Positions 19,161-28,010 are shown, counted from the first letter of the stretch. The stretch: 64,000 bases of DNA from Actinomadura_E scrupuli (GCF_050971785.1 NZ_JBPCCU010000002.1:124001-188000), one strand, 5' to 3'. A program made the numbers and translations. Notes: generated from the sequence alone by a model not told the origin.

Positions 19161-19511
19161 CTATTGCAGCGTCCCGTCCGACTGCATGCTCACGATGACC
19201 TGGTACACGCCAGGGTTTGCGGTGAAGTTGAGCTCTGGGTTGCGGTAGGCGGCGTCGAGTCGGGTCATGAATTCCGGGTTGGCCATTGCCGCTCGGTACG
19301 ATTCCAAGCTATCCCAATGGGCCACATTGACGAGCTGGAATCGGAAGTCCGCCGAGATTGCCCGGTGCATCCGGAAGTCGCGGAATCCGGGCAGGGAACT
19401 CATAATCAATGCGCGTTCTCGCCAATCGGAGACGAAGTCGTCGAGCAGATCGACCGGCACTTCGAACACATTGATCATAGTGATCGGTTCTCCGAGGAGA
19501 TGGTCTGCCAT
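19161..19511 (-). CDS. Antibiotic biosynthesis monooxygenase (ABM) domain protein
   Basis: A 116-residue single-domain ABM-fold protein (ferredoxin-like, usually dimeric). Landmarks are INVFEVPVDLLDDFVSDWRE, PGFRDFRMHRA, and VNVAHWDSLESYRAAMANPE. Members act as cofactor-free quinone-forming monooxygenases or heme-degrading or stress proteins. It probably shares an operon with the MFS exporter downstream. A perfect inverted repeat lies 67 bases upstream of the start. Confidence 0.85.
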   Translation of the reverse strand: MADHLLGEPITMINVFEVPVDLLDDFVSDWRERALIMSSLPGFRDFRMHRAISADFRFQLVNVAHWDSLESYRAAMANPEFMTRLDAAYRNPELNFTANPGVYQVIVSMQSDGTLQ

Positions 19512-19577
19512 GGTAATTAACCCTTACGCCGACGGAGCCACTCAGGACTCGTCCTGATCTTCTCCTCATTCATCGGG

Positions 19578-19610
19578 GATGGTTCACCTCTGGGGAAGCG
19601 GTGAACCATC
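19578..19610. promoter_or_regulatory. 11-bp inverted repeat: operator or terminator
   Basis: GATGGTTCACC and GGTGAACCATC flank an 11-base spacer. It sits between the end of the secreted-protein gene and the start of the monooxygenase gene, all on the minus strand, so it can be the terminator of the first or the operator of the second. The spacing and lack of a T-tract favour an operator slightly. Confidence 0.5.
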
Positions 19611-19625
19611 TCCAACTGGTGTGGG

Positions 19626-20603
19626 TCAGTTGTTCGCGGGTCTGGTCAGCGCACCGACGTACAGGAAGGTGTTGGTCGGTGGTTGGCCCGGTGCGGTGGT
19701 GGATCCGGCGGAGAAGCCGTTCAGGTGCTGTCCGTCGTCAGTGACCAGTGCCCAGTAGTGCAGTGAGCTGTCGCCGGTGGCGGTGTGGCAGGTTTGCGTG
19801 GCGGGATCGAGTTCGGCGGTGTTGCCGCGCACGCCCATCGTCCAGTCACAGCCATCGGGTGTGTGCGCGTTGATCCGGCCGCGAGCGGTGTCGGTGGCGG
19901 TGAACCGGACCGTGCCCTGCGCTGGATAGACCGTGCCTTTGTCGGTGGACACGACATTGATCAGGGTGTGCATGTCCGCCGGGTCGTAGCCGTAGTCGCC
20001 GAGGAACCGCTGGACGAACTTGCCGTTGTGCCGGCCGTGGACCACCTTGGTGCGGGAGCCGGATTTCATGGTGCCGATGAGGCCCACGCCGTTGGGTTGA
20101 TGGCTGATCGCCGTGATCTGCTCGGTCTCGCGGTTGCCATGCACCTGGACAGACCATTTCGTGAGGTTGCCGACGGAGCCGACCGCCGGGTTGAAGCACT
20201 GCTGGGTGGTCGACGACAACTCCAACCCAGTGAGATGGACGGTGAAGTTCCAGGTGCAGCCCTGATCGGTGTGCCCGTTGACCGTCCCGTTCGGGCCGGG
20301 GGAGAACACCACCCACCCGACCTGGGGTACTTGCAGCGGCAGCGGAAGTTGCGGATCGCATTGGCCACCGCCGTCGGGACAGGCCAGCACCGAGATGTTG
20401 TTCAGCGTCGCGGCATCGGGTTGGTCGTAATTCCACATGCCGTAGTACTTCGCCGCGTTCGTGTGGGTATCGGCCGATGCCGTGGTCGCCCCGAACGGCG
20501 TTGCCGTCAGGCCGACCAACAGCGCAACAACAGCCGCAAGTAGCGCGAGCGGGGTCCGCGTGGTGACCGCGCTCGCTCGCGCGAATCGAGAAAGAAGTGA
20601 CAT
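19626..20603 (-). CDS. Secreted protein of unknown function
   Basis: A 325-residue protein with an N-terminal signal peptide (cationic start, hydrophobic core ALLAAVVALLVGLTATP, cleavage expected near ASA around residue 44). The mature part has no family I recognise; it contains paired Cys (ACPDGGGQCDPQ) and two similar stretches, NGHTDQGCTWNF and NAHTPDGCDWTMG, suggesting an internal duplication. Start ATG at 20603 has AAGGAA upstream. It lies 25 bases downstream of a MarR-like gene and is probably controlled by it. Confidence 0.75.
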   Translation of the reverse strand: MSLLSRFARASAVTTRTPLALLAAVVALLVGLTATPFGATTASADTHTNAAKYYGMWNYDQPDAATLNNISVLACPDGGGQCDPQLPLPLQVPQVGWVVFSPGPNGTVNGHTDQGCTWNFTVHLTGLELSSTTQQCFNPAVGSVGNLTKWSVQVHGNRETEQITAISHQPNGVGLIGTMKSGSRTKVVHGRHNGKFVQRFLGDYGYDPADMHTLINVVSTDKGTVYPAQGTVRFTATDTARGRINAHTPDGCDWTMGVRGNTAELDPATQTCHTATGDSSLHYWALVTDDGQHLNGFSAGSTTAPGQPPTNTFLYVGALTRPANN

Positions 20604-20628
20604 GACAGTGTTTCCTTCTGGTGTCGAG

Positions 20629-21081
20629 TCACTCGGCCAGCGCGGCCGCAGCGCGTTTCTTGGCCGCCAACGCCACTTTGAGAGCGGTGTCGAGATCGGC
20701 TTGATCGATGCCTTTGAAGGCCGCGTCGGTGCACTGGCGCGCATGCGCATACAACGCCGCGAAGTGAGCCGTGCCGGCCTCGGTCAGTTCCGCCGTGGCG
20801 GGGGTGCTGTCGCGAAGGTAGGCGACGTGGCCGGCTGCCGCGGCGCGCTCGAGCATCCGGAGAGTGTCCGGCTCGGCCAGGTCCAGGCGCTGGTTGAGTT
20901 CCTTCGCCACCTCGTCGACGGGCAATGGAACACCCTTCTCCTCCAGCAGGGTCAGGAGCATCCAGGTCGGGAAATCCGAGTCGAAGTCCGCGAGGGCGCG
21001 ACGGTGCAGCTTGCCGACCAGCCGGTTGAGCTCGCCGAGCGCGCGGCCGAAGCTGGGGCGCGATGCGGAGTTCACGGTCAT
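20629..21081 (-). CDS. MarR-like winged-helix regulator
   Basis: A 150-residue protein with MarR architecture: N-terminal dimerisation helix, winged helix around TWMLLTLLEEKGVPLPVDEV and the LERAAAAGHVAYLRDS wing, then a C-terminal helix. Start at 21081 is supported by AAGGAG 7 bases upstream. The first gene of a leftward operon with the secreted protein gene, divergent from another MarR-family gene 147 bases away; the shared spacer likely contains operators for both. Confidence 0.75.
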   Translation of the reverse strand: MTVNSASRPSFGRALGELNRLVGKLHRRALADFDSDFPTWMLLTLLEEKGVPLPVDEVAKELNQRLDLAEPDTLRMLERAAAAGHVAYLRDSTPATAELTEAGTAHFAALYAHARQCTDAAFKGIDQADLDTALKVALAAKKRAAAALAE

Positions 21082-21227
21082 CTGAGTCTCCTTGTGACGT
21101 GTCGGTCGAGCTGGAAGGGATGGACGGCAGCGCGTCCACCCCGCCAGATTGATGGGGTGACCAATGATGGCTACACCAACGATATACCAGTTTGATGGTC
21201 GCGCCAACAATCCGTTAGCCTGGCGAG

Positions 21228-21671
21228 GTGGACAACGTTGCGAACCCGACACCCGCCCGGCTGCGCGCCCTTCCGAGTTGGGTGATCAATCAGACGGCGA
21301 TCGCGGCCAACCGGCTGACCGACCGGGCGCTGGCCGACACGGGTTCCCGCCGGTACCACTTCGCGATGTTGTCGGCCCTCGACGAGTTCGGCCCGTCCAG
21401 CCAAGCCGATTTGGGCAGATGCACTGGAATCGATCGCAGCGACGTCGTGGCGGCGGTCAACGCGATGGTCGAGCGAGGCTTTCTCCAGCGGAGTCCCGAC
21501 CCGGCCGACGGCCGGCGCAACATTGTCACGCTCACTCGCGCGGGGAAGGACCACCTGGAGAGTCTCAGCGCCCTCCTCGCCGACGCCCAAAATGAACTAC
21601 TGCACGCCCTCTCCCCGGCGGAATCGAAAACGATCGTCGAACTGCTCACGCGAGTCCTCGACAACCGCTGA
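21228..21671 (+). CDS. MarR family transcriptional regulator
   Basis: A 147-residue MarR regulator starting at GTG 21228. The HTH (SSQADLGRCTGIDRSDVVAA) and wing with the MarR hallmark DPADGRRNIVTLTRAGKDHL are complete. It is divergent from a second MarR-like gene, an arrangement that suggests cross-regulation. The ligand is unknown, probably a phenolic or other small aromatic as for other MarR proteins. Confidence 0.9.
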   Translation: MDNVANPTPARLRALPSWVINQTAIAANRLTDRALADTGSRRYHFAMLSALDEFGPSSQADLGRCTGIDRSDVVAAVNAMVERGFLQRSPDPADGRRNIVTLTRAGKDHLESLSALLADAQNELLHALSPAESKTIVELLTRVLDNR

Positions 21672-22151
21672 CCATCCGAACGCCGACGTACACCCGTGGT
21701 CGCGCCAACTGCCGCCAGGGCCAACCCACGGCTGCTTGCCGTCACCCACACCGAGGAACCCCCGGCCGGATCGCGTTCCGATCGGCCAGGGCGATGTCAC
21801 TTCAGTGGAGGATTCGATGCTGCGGACCCATGTGCGCTCCGCTCCCGAACGTGTCCCTCGGCATCCGCGACAGCAAGAACGGAACACTGGAGGGCCTGAC
21901 GCATTGGTGGTAGCCACCGCAGCAAGCGGAACCGGCCCGTCAAAGGACGCCCGTTAATTGCACGGCGGGCCCGACAGCCCTAGAAACGATCAAGGCCCAG
22001 GTTGGGGATCACGTCCCTGGCCTGGGCCGTGACCGGCGCCGAGCACCCGTCTCCTTTCCTGCGCTGCCAACCGCGAGCCGGCGAGCCGTACCCGCAACGA
22101 TCTTGGGTGCGTTGTCGCGAGCTCATGCCCCCCAGCAGGACGTGGCCGGGG
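21672..22151. other. Intergenic region holding the cassette scar
   Basis: About 480 bases between the MarR gene and the end of the ABC permease gene. Apart from the cassette scar at 21817-22028 nothing is supported. The hairpin in the scar may serve as a terminator for either neighbour. Confidence 0.5.
21817..22028 (+). pseudogene. Scar of a PIN-toxin cassette: toxin 3' end, arm repeat and hairpin
   Basis: From about 21899 the sequence repeats the 3' part of the PIN toxin gene at 33051 (residues DALVVATAASGTGPSK) and then jumps to the right end of that cassette: GTTAATTGCAC at 21953, the AGCCCTAGAAACGATCAAGG stretch and the hairpin GGCCCAGG/CCTGGGCC (21994-22028). The tRNA end that should follow is missing. 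A 46-codon chimeric frame with a good GGAGG site starts at ATG 21817 and ends in the toxin tail. In another frame 21821-21898 reads APLPNVSLGIRDSKNG, reminiscent of a DUF397 end. Interpreted as debris of an older cassette of the kind seen at 28-34 kb. Confidence 0.7.
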
Positions 22152-23336
22152 TCATCTGGCCAGGGCCTGGGTGGGGGAAAGGCGGGCGGCGCGGGCGGCC
22201 GGGTAGAGGCCGGCGATGGTGCCGATGAGGAGGGCGCCGGCCAGGCCGAGGGGCAGGGCCGTGGCCGGGATGACGGTCTCCCAGTGTTTGTACTGCGCGT
22301 AGCCGACGGTGACGAGGGTGCCGAGGGCGCAGCCGGCGAGACCGCCGAGAAGCGCGAGGGCGAGGGATTCCCCGATGAACTGGCCGGCGATGTGCCGACG
22401 GGTCGCCCCGAGGGCGCGGCGCAGGCCGATCTCACTGCGGCGTTCGAGCACCGAGATGACCATGACGTTGGCGATGCCGATCGCGCCGACCAGGACGGCG
22501 ACGGCGCCGAGGCCGAGAAAGAGGCTGTTGAAGGTCTTCTTTGCGGCGAGTCGGGCGCTGAGCGCGGCCGAGGGCTGGCTGACGCTGACCAGGTCGGGGT
22601 GGGCCGGATTGGCGGCGGCGGCGAGAGTCTTGGCCGCCTCCGCGACGTGTTCGGGGTCGGTGCGCAGGTAAATGGTGGAAGCCGAGCCGTCGATGCGGAA
22701 GGCCCGTACGGCCTCGGCGAAGCCGATGAGGGCAGAGCGGTCGATGTCGGGGGTCAGTTCGATGGGTGCGAGGACGCCGACGACCGTGAAGGTCCTGCCG
22801 CCGACCCGGACCGCGGTGTCCGGGCGCAAAGTGGTGACGCCGAGGCGCTGAGCGGCCACCGCGCCGAGGACGGTGACCGGGTAGCGGCTGGTGGCGGCGT
22901 TGAGGAAGACGCCCTGGGCGACGTGGCCGCGCAGGACGGAGGGCAGGTTGGGACGGACGGCCTTGATGCTGATGCCGCCGGTGATGATGGAGCCGATGTG
23001 CTCGTTGCGCAGGACGGTGCCGGAGACCGGGGCGATGCCGGACACCTGCTGGACGTACGGGCCGTTGGTGAGGGTCTGTTCGGCGGACAGCGGGAGGGTG
23101 GACTGGTCGCCGGTGAGGCCCTGACCGGGCTGGACGGTGAGCAGGTTGGTGCCGAGCCGGTCGAGTTCGTGCTGGAGGCCGGCCGCGCTGGACTGGGAGA
23201 TGCCCAGGACGCAGACGATGGCGGCGATGCCGATCGCGATGCCGAGGACGGAGAGGGCGGCTCGGAGTTTGCGGGCGCCGATGCCGAGGAGCGAGACACG
23301 GACCAGATCCGCGGCGGCGAGGCGGCTGGATCTCAT
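22152..23336 (-). CDS. MacB-type ABC transporter permease
   Basis: A 394-residue permease with the MacB/FtsX plan: transmembrane helix 1 near the N-terminus (LSVLGIAIGIAAIVCVLGIS), a large extracytoplasmic MacB_PCD domain (about residues 50-260), and three C-terminal helices (FLGLGAVAVLVGAIGIANVM, with ERRSEIGLRRALGATRRHI after it). It overlaps the ATPase gene by 4 bases. It would work with the ATPase and the adaptor as a mechanotransmission-type exporter. Confidence 0.9.
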   Translation of the reverse strand: MRSSRLAAADLVRVSLLGIGARKLRAALSVLGIAIGIAAIVCVLGISQSSAAGLQHELDRLGTNLLTVQPGQGLTGDQSTLPLSAEQTLTNGPYVQQVSGIAPVSGTVLRNEHIGSIITGGISIKAVRPNLPSVLRGHVAQGVFLNAATSRYPVTVLGAVAAQRLGVTTLRPDTAVRVGGRTFTVVGVLAPIELTPDIDRSALIGFAEAVRAFRIDGSASTIYLRTDPEHVAEAAKTLAAAANPAHPDLVSVSQPSAALSARLAAKKTFNSLFLGLGAVAVLVGAIGIANVMVISVLERRSEIGLRRALGATRRHIAGQFIGESLALALLGGLAGCALGTLVTVGYAQYKHWETVIPATALPLGLAGALLIGTIAGLYPAARAARLSPTQALAR

Positions 23337-24004
23337 GTCGGCTCCGGGTGGATGCGGCCGTCGCGGATGTGGATCTCACGGTCCATGGCGGCGGCGACGC
23401 TGGGGTCGTGAGTGATGACGATGAGGGTCGTGCCGTCGTCGTGCAGTTCGCTGAGGAGTTCGAGGACGGCGGCGCCGTTGGCGGTGTCGAGGGCGCCGGT
23501 GGGCTCATCGGCCAGCACGAGGGCGGGCCGGCCGACGAGGGCGCGGGCGATGGCGACACGTTGGCGTTCACCACCGGACAACTGGGCCGGGCGGTGCCCG
23601 AGCCGGTCGCCGAGGCCCACCCGGTCCAGGACCTCAGCGGCCCGGCGGCGGCGTTCGCGCAGGGGGATGGCGGTGTAGAGGAGGCCGTCGGCGACGTTGT
23701 CAAGCGCGGTGCGGTAGTCGAGCAGGAAGAACTGCTGGAAGACGAAGCCGATGGTGGCGGCGCGCAGCCCGGCGAGCCGCCGGTCGGTCAAGGTGGCGGT
23801 GTCCTGGCCGTTGACGACGAGTACGCCGGAGGTCGGGCGGTCGAGGATGCCGATGAGATTGAGCAGGGTGGACTTGCCGGAGCCGGACGGGCCGACGATC
23901 GCCACCTGCTCGTCGCGTTCGATGGTCAGGTCGATACCGTGGAGGACCTCGACCGGCCCCGGATAGGTCTTGCGTACGTCGTAGAGCTCGACGACCGGAG
24001 TCAC
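23333..24004 (-). CDS. ABC transporter ATPase, MacB/LolD type
   Basis: A 223-residue ATPase: Walker A GPSGSGKST, Q-loop FVFQQFFLLDYRTALDNV, signature LSGGERQR, Walker B LVLADEPTGALDT and H-loop VITHDPS. It overlaps the genes on both sides by 4 bases, so it is part of a tightly coupled operon histidine kinase-lipoprotein-adaptor-ATPase-permease. Confidence 0.93.
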   Translation of the reverse strand: MTPVVELYDVRKTYPGPVEVLHGIDLTIERDEQVAIVGPSGSGKSTLLNLIGILDRPTSGVLVVNGQDTATLTDRRLAGLRAATIGFVFQQFFLLDYRTALDNVADGLLYTAIPLRERRRRAAEVLDRVGLGDRLGHRPAQLSGGERQRVAIARALVGRPALVLADEPTGALDTANGAAVLELLSELHDDGTTLIVITHDPSVAAAMDREIHIRDGRIHPEPT

Positions 24005-25119
24005 TGCGGGATCACCACCCGGACGCCCTCGGTGATGCCTGGGCCGGAGATCTCCACCTGGCCGGTGCCTGCACCGTTGGTGGCGAACATGCCGGTCTTG
24101 ACCGCGACGCGCTGAACGGTTCCCCCGCTGGTGACGTCCACGGCGTGCCCTCCGGTGGAGAGGGTGACGAGCGCGGCGACCGGGACGGCGAGAACGTTCC
24201 TGGCCCGCTGGCGGGTGAAGTCGACGGTGACCGGGGCCTGGTCCAAGCCGCTGGTGGCTTTGGGCCTGGTGAGCCGGACGGTCACCGCGACGGTGGCGTC
24301 ATCGCCGGAGTTCGAGCCCGAGTCGCCGTCGTCGTCGCCCTGCGAGCCGGAGGAATCGCTGTCGGCGGTGGCGGTGGTGCTGATCCGGGTGATGGCGCCG
24401 GGCGTCCTGCTGCCGTCGGGCAGTTCGACAGTGACCTTGTCCCCGGCGTGCGCGAGGTCGCTGTCCGCGGGCAGGTTCACGGTGGCGATGCGCCTGGTGC
24501 CGGTGACGTCGACGAGCTGAGCACCCGCCGCGATCCGGTCACCCGGCTTGGCGTGCTGGGCACCGATCCGGACCGCGCCCGGCAGGAACACCAGGTCGGC
24601 CAGGGTGACCTGGCCGGTCCTGGTCTGCCTGTGCGCCTTCTGCCAGCGCTTGACGGCGGCCTGGGTCGCGGCGGAGAAGTGATCGTCGATGGTCATGTCG
24701 TGGTACGGGTCGTACCCGAGGCTGCGCAGGTTGCTTTCCAACTGCTTGACGTCCTTGCCGTCGGAGACGTCCAGAGCGAGGGTGCGCGACAGCGGAACAG
24801 TGCCGTAGAAGAGCCGGACCGGGTGCAGGCCGACGGCGTACAGCGCTTGACCACGGGTGACTGTGGCGCCCTCGGCGGGCTCGGCGGTGAGGATGCCGGA
24901 CGCCGACGACTGGAGGGTGCGGGCCCCGTCGAAGCCGAGCGTGCCCTGTTCCTGGGCGGTCTCGACGAGGTCGGCACGGGTGACCGCGGCGGTCGTGGTG
25001 CCCGTGGACGGGGTGGGGGAGGCGGTGGCGGCGGGCCCGGACGCGGCGGTCCACAGGCTTCCGGCAATGATGGCGGCGAGGCCGCCCACTGCGGTGAGCG
25101 AGATCCCAAGACGCTTCAT
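24001..25119 (-). CDS. HlyD-like adaptor with peptidoglycan-binding domain
   Basis: A 372-residue membrane-fusion-type protein. An N-terminal signal anchor, a biotinyl-lipoyl-like hairpin (SGILTAEPAEGATVTRGQAL), a PG_binding_1 domain (DVKQLESNLRSLGYDP to VKRWQKAHR, about residues 120-160), then beta-barrel segments and an acidic Asp/Ser/Gly linker (about residues 255-275). In Gram-positives such adaptors couple MacB-type permeases to the cell wall. It sits between the lipoprotein and the ATPase genes. Confidence 0.85.
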   Translation of the reverse strand: MKRLGISLTAVGGLAAIIAGSLWTAASGPAATASPTPSTGTTTAAVTRADLVETAQEQGTLGFDGARTLQSSASGILTAEPAEGATVTRGQALYAVGLHPVRLFYGTVPLSRTLALDVSDGKDVKQLESNLRSLGYDPYHDMTIDDHFSAATQAAVKRWQKAHRQTRTGQVTLADLVFLPGAVRIGAQHAKPGDRIAAGAQLVDVTGTRRIATVNLPADSDLAHAGDKVTVELPDGSRTPGAITRISTTATADSDSSGSQGDDDGDSGSNSGDDATVAVTVRLTRPKATSGLDQAPVTVDFTRQRARNVLAVPVAALVTLSTGGHAVDVTSGGTVQRVAVKTGMFATNGAGTGQVEISGPGITEGVRVVIPQ

Positions 25120-25122
25120 GGG

Positions 25123-25650
25123 CTACTGGCTCTTCGGCTTGGGCTGGGGCGTGACGCCGCAGGCTCGCATCGCCTTGTCGACGGTGTTCCTGTCGAGGTG
25201 CAGGTCCTTACCGACGTGGATCCCCTGTTCGCCCTTTCCCTCGGTCGGCGGGGACGGGTCGGGGAAGTTCGGCACGCCGTGCTGCCGGACGCAGGCCGAG
25301 AGCTTGAGCGCCCTGTCGTACTCCGCGCTGGGGTCCTCGTCCTCGTGGGTGAAGACGCCGTTCAGGTACGTGCCGCAGATCTTCATGACCTTCTGGACGA
25401 TCGGGCTCTGCTTCGTGAGACCGGGTGGCGGTTCGATGTCGATGTCTCCGTCGGAGCCCACCTTGGGGTCGGCGACGTTGGGGATGCCGTTCTTGCGGGC
25501 GCAGTCGACGAACTGGCGGGCCTTGGCCTCCTTGGCCGCCGTGCCGAGCGTCGGAGAGCTGGTCACAGCCGCCCCGGGGCTGTCCGAGCCGCAGGCGGTG
25601 GCCCCGCCGGTCACCAGGACGGCGGCGGTGGCGAGATACAGGATTCGCAT
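25123..25650 (-). CDS. Lipoprotein with two Cys repeats, efflux-operon partner
   Basis: A 175-residue protein with a lipobox (VTGGATACGSDS, lipidated Cys near residue 20). The mature part contains two copies of a motif, FVDCARKNGIPNVADP and LSACVRQHGVPNFPDP, plus two further Cys, so two internal disulfides are likely. Such lipoproteins regularly accompany MacB-type efflux operons with histidine kinases in actinomycetes and may sense envelope damage or substrate. It lies 3 bases before the adaptor gene. Confidence 0.75.
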   Translation of the reverse strand: MRILYLATAAVLVTGGATACGSDSPGAAVTSSPTLGTAAKEAKARQFVDCARKNGIPNVADPKVGSDGDIDIEPPPGLTKQSPIVQKVMKICGTYLNGVFTHEDEDPSAEYDRALKLSACVRQHGVPNFPDPSPPTEGKGEQGIHVGKDLHLDRNTVDKAMRACGVTPQPKPKSQ

Positions 25651-25685
25651 GCCGGTGAGCCTCGGGTACGGGGCTCAGGACGGGC

Positions 25686-27221
25686 TCAGCTTCCGGTCAG
25701 AATCCGGTCAGACTCATGGAGGGGCGGCAGCTCGATCCGGAACTTCGAGCCCTCCCCGGGCGCACTGGTGACCTCGACCGAGCCGCCGTGGGCTTCCACG
25801 ATCGAGGCGACTATCGCCAGACCCAGCCCGGAACCCTCCCCGTAGAAGCGGTCGAAGATGTGCGCGGCCCGCTCGGCGTCCATGCCCGGCCCATCGTCGG
25901 CGACCTCGAGGACGCCCGGCGCCACGGTGACCCTGATCGGCGTGCCCGGCGGGGTGTGCCGGCAGGAATTGGACAGCAGGTTCGCGGCGACCTGCCGGAG
26001 CCGGTTCTCCTCGCCGCGGACGTACAGGCCCGCAACGGCCTCCAGCTCGATCTTCCGGTCCGGAGCCGCGAGCCGGGCGTCGTCCACCGCGTCGGCGGCG
26101 ATCGTCGCGAGATCGACCCGCGTCGGGCACAGCGGACGGCCCTCGTCCAGCTCTGCGAGCAGCAGCAGTTCCTCCACCAGCCCGGTCATCCGGGCAGCCT
26201 CGGCCTCGATCCGGCTCATCGCCCGGGCCAGGTCCTCCGGTCTGTCCTGGGCCCCGCTGCGGAACAGCTCGGCATACCCGCGGATGGAGGTGAGCGGTGT
26301 GGACAGTTCGTGCGAGGCGTCACCGAGGAACAGCCGCATCCGCTGCTCGGACTCCACGAGGCGGTCGACGTACCGCTGGATCTCCCCGAGCATGGCGTTC
26401 AGCGCCAGCCCGACCCGGCCCACCTCGGTCTTGGGGTTCTTGTCGGGCACCCGCCGGGTGAGGTCACCGCCGGAGATGACGTCGGCGGTGGCCGCGATCC
26501 GGGCGAGCGGGCGCGCGGTGACCCGCGCCATGATCAGCGCGAGCCCGGCCCCGATCACCACGATGATCACACCGAGGGCGAGCTCGATGACGGTGAGCTC
26601 TCGTAGGACCTGATCGACCGAGGCGGTCGGGATGCCCAGTGTCACCAGCACCCGGGTGTCCCCCTCGTTCATGGGGACCGTCAGCACCCGGTAGTCGCTC
26701 TGGCCCGTCAAGGCGAGGGGCATCTCCTTCCGGGCATCGGGCGGGACATCCGGCGGGACACCGGTCAGGGCATCTGTCGGGCCATCGGACGGGGCATCGG
26801 TGGGCCGCCAGGGTGAGGCGTCCGGCCGGTGATTCGCCTGGACCTTGCTCTTGGTACCGAACATCTGGCCGTCGATCAGAACGCCGTTCATCTGGCGGTC
26901 GAGCAGGGTGCCGTTCTCGTTGCGGACCTCGACGACCAGGCCGATAGGGAAGCCCGCCGTGTCAGCGATGCCCCGCGGGCTGCGCCCGATGCCGTCGTCC
27001 ATTCTCGGAGGACGCGGAATTTCGAAGAGCCGGTCCAGGTTGCGCTGGTCCTTGTCGGTGGCGAGGACCTGCCGTACGGTGCCCGCCGCCGCCACTATCT
27101 GCTGGTCGAGCTGGCTCTCCAGGTTGTCTTCCATCAGTCTGTTGACGCCCACGCCGAAGGCGGCGAGGCCGAGAAGGAGCAGGCCGACGAGTCCGGCGAG
27201 GATGCGCAACCGTAGGGACAT
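25686..27221 (-). CDS. Sensor histidine kinase
   Basis: A 511-residue kinase with two transmembrane helices (about residues 5-27 and near 195-215) flanking an extracytoplasmic sensor, then HAMP (MARVTARPLARIAATADVIS), the HisKA box with catalytic His in GDASHELSTPLTSIRGYAEL, and HATPase_c with N box (QVAANLLSNSCRHTPPG), DDGPGMD and GSGLGLAI. ATG 27221 is used; an in-frame ATG at 27248 is also possible. The sensor contains a Pro/Asp/Ala stretch encoded by about six imperfect 12-base repeats near 26731-26802. It is the first gene of the leftward efflux operon, with its response regulator transcribed divergently. Confidence 0.9.
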   Translation of the reverse strand: MSLRLRILAGLVGLLLLGLAAFGVGVNRLMEDNLESQLDQQIVAAAGTVRQVLATDKDQRNLDRLFEIPRPPRMDDGIGRSPRGIADTAGFPIGLVVEVRNENGTLLDRQMNGVLIDGQMFGTKSKVQANHRPDASPWRPTDAPSDGPTDALTGVPPDVPPDARKEMPLALTGQSDYRVLTVPMNEGDTRVLVTLGIPTASVDQVLRELTVIELALGVIIVVIGAGLALIMARVTARPLARIAATADVISGGDLTRRVPDKNPKTEVGRVGLALNAMLGEIQRYVDRLVESEQRMRLFLGDASHELSTPLTSIRGYAELFRSGAQDRPEDLARAMSRIEAEAARMTGLVEELLLLAELDEGRPLCPTRVDLATIAADAVDDARLAAPDRKIELEAVAGLYVRGEENRLRQVAANLLSNSCRHTPPGTPIRVTVAPGVLEVADDGPGMDAERAAHIFDRFYGEGSGLGLAIVASIVEAHGGSVEVTSAPGEGSKFRIELPPLHESDRILTGS

Positions 27222-27299
27222 ATCCCCATGGTCGCCTTGCTGGCTCATAAACCGCTCAGAAAAGGTGCGATGGCTCCGTGATCGGGGCACCATGGCCGG

Positions 27300-27992
27300 G
27301 TGGTGACATCTTCGGCGCGGCTGCTCGTGGTGGACGACGAGGAGAACATTCGTGACCTGGTCGCGACCGGTCTGCGCTACCAGGGCTACGAGGTGGCCAC
27401 GGCGGCCGACGGCCGATCGGCGCTGGCCCGGGCGGAGGCGTTCCGCCCCGACCTCCTTGTGCTGGACGTCTCGCTGCCCGACATCGACGGCTTCCGGGTG
27501 TGCGACCGGCTGCAGGGTCTCGGGCAGGCACCGCCGATCATCTTCCTGACCGCACGCCGCACGCTGGACGACAAGCTCACGGGCCTGTCCTCCGGCGGCG
27601 ACGACTACATCACCAAGCCGTTCAGCCTGCAGGAACTGCATGCCCGGGTGCGGGTGGTGCTGCGCCGTACCCGGGCCGCGCCGGACGCGCCGCGCCGATT
27701 GCGGGTCGGCGACCTGGAGCTGGACGTGGACACCTGTACGGTACGCCGCGCGGGCGACCAGGTCACCCTTACTCCGACCGAGTTCAAGTTGCTGCGCTGC
27801 CTGATGGAGCACGCGGGCCAGGTGCTCTCCAAGGAGCAGCTGCTCGACCTGGTCTGGAACTACGACTTCGACGGCAACCCACAGGTCGTCGAGACGTACG
27901 TCTACTACCTCCGCAAGAAGCTGGACCGGACCGGCCCACCGGTGATCCACACGGTCCGCGGCTTCGGCTACGCGCTGCGCGCCGGGTCTTGA
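27300..27992 (+). CDS. OmpR-family response regulator
   Basis: A 230-residue regulator with a receiver domain (acidic pair VVDDEE; phospho-acceptor Asp in LLVLDVSLPDIDG; Lys in YITKPF) and a Trans_reg_C winged helix (LTPTEFKLLRCLMEHAG; VETYVYYLRKKLD; TVRGFGYAL). Start is GTG 27300 or the adjacent GTG. It is divergent from the histidine kinase across about 80 bases; the pair probably controls the efflux operon from that spacer. Divergent kinase and regulator genes are less usual than an operon. Confidence 0.92.
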   Translation: MVTSSARLLVVDDEENIRDLVATGLRYQGYEVATAADGRSALARAEAFRPDLLVLDVSLPDIDGFRVCDRLQGLGQAPPIIFLTARRTLDDKLTGLSSGGDDYITKPFSLQELHARVRVVLRRTRAAPDAPRRLRVGDLELDVDTCTVRRAGDQVTLTPTEFKLLRCLMEHAGQVLSKEQLLDLVWNYDFDGNPQVVETYVYYLRKKLDRTGPPVIHTVRGFGYALRAGS

Positions 27993-28010
27993 GGGCGTCT
28001 CACTCCGGCG

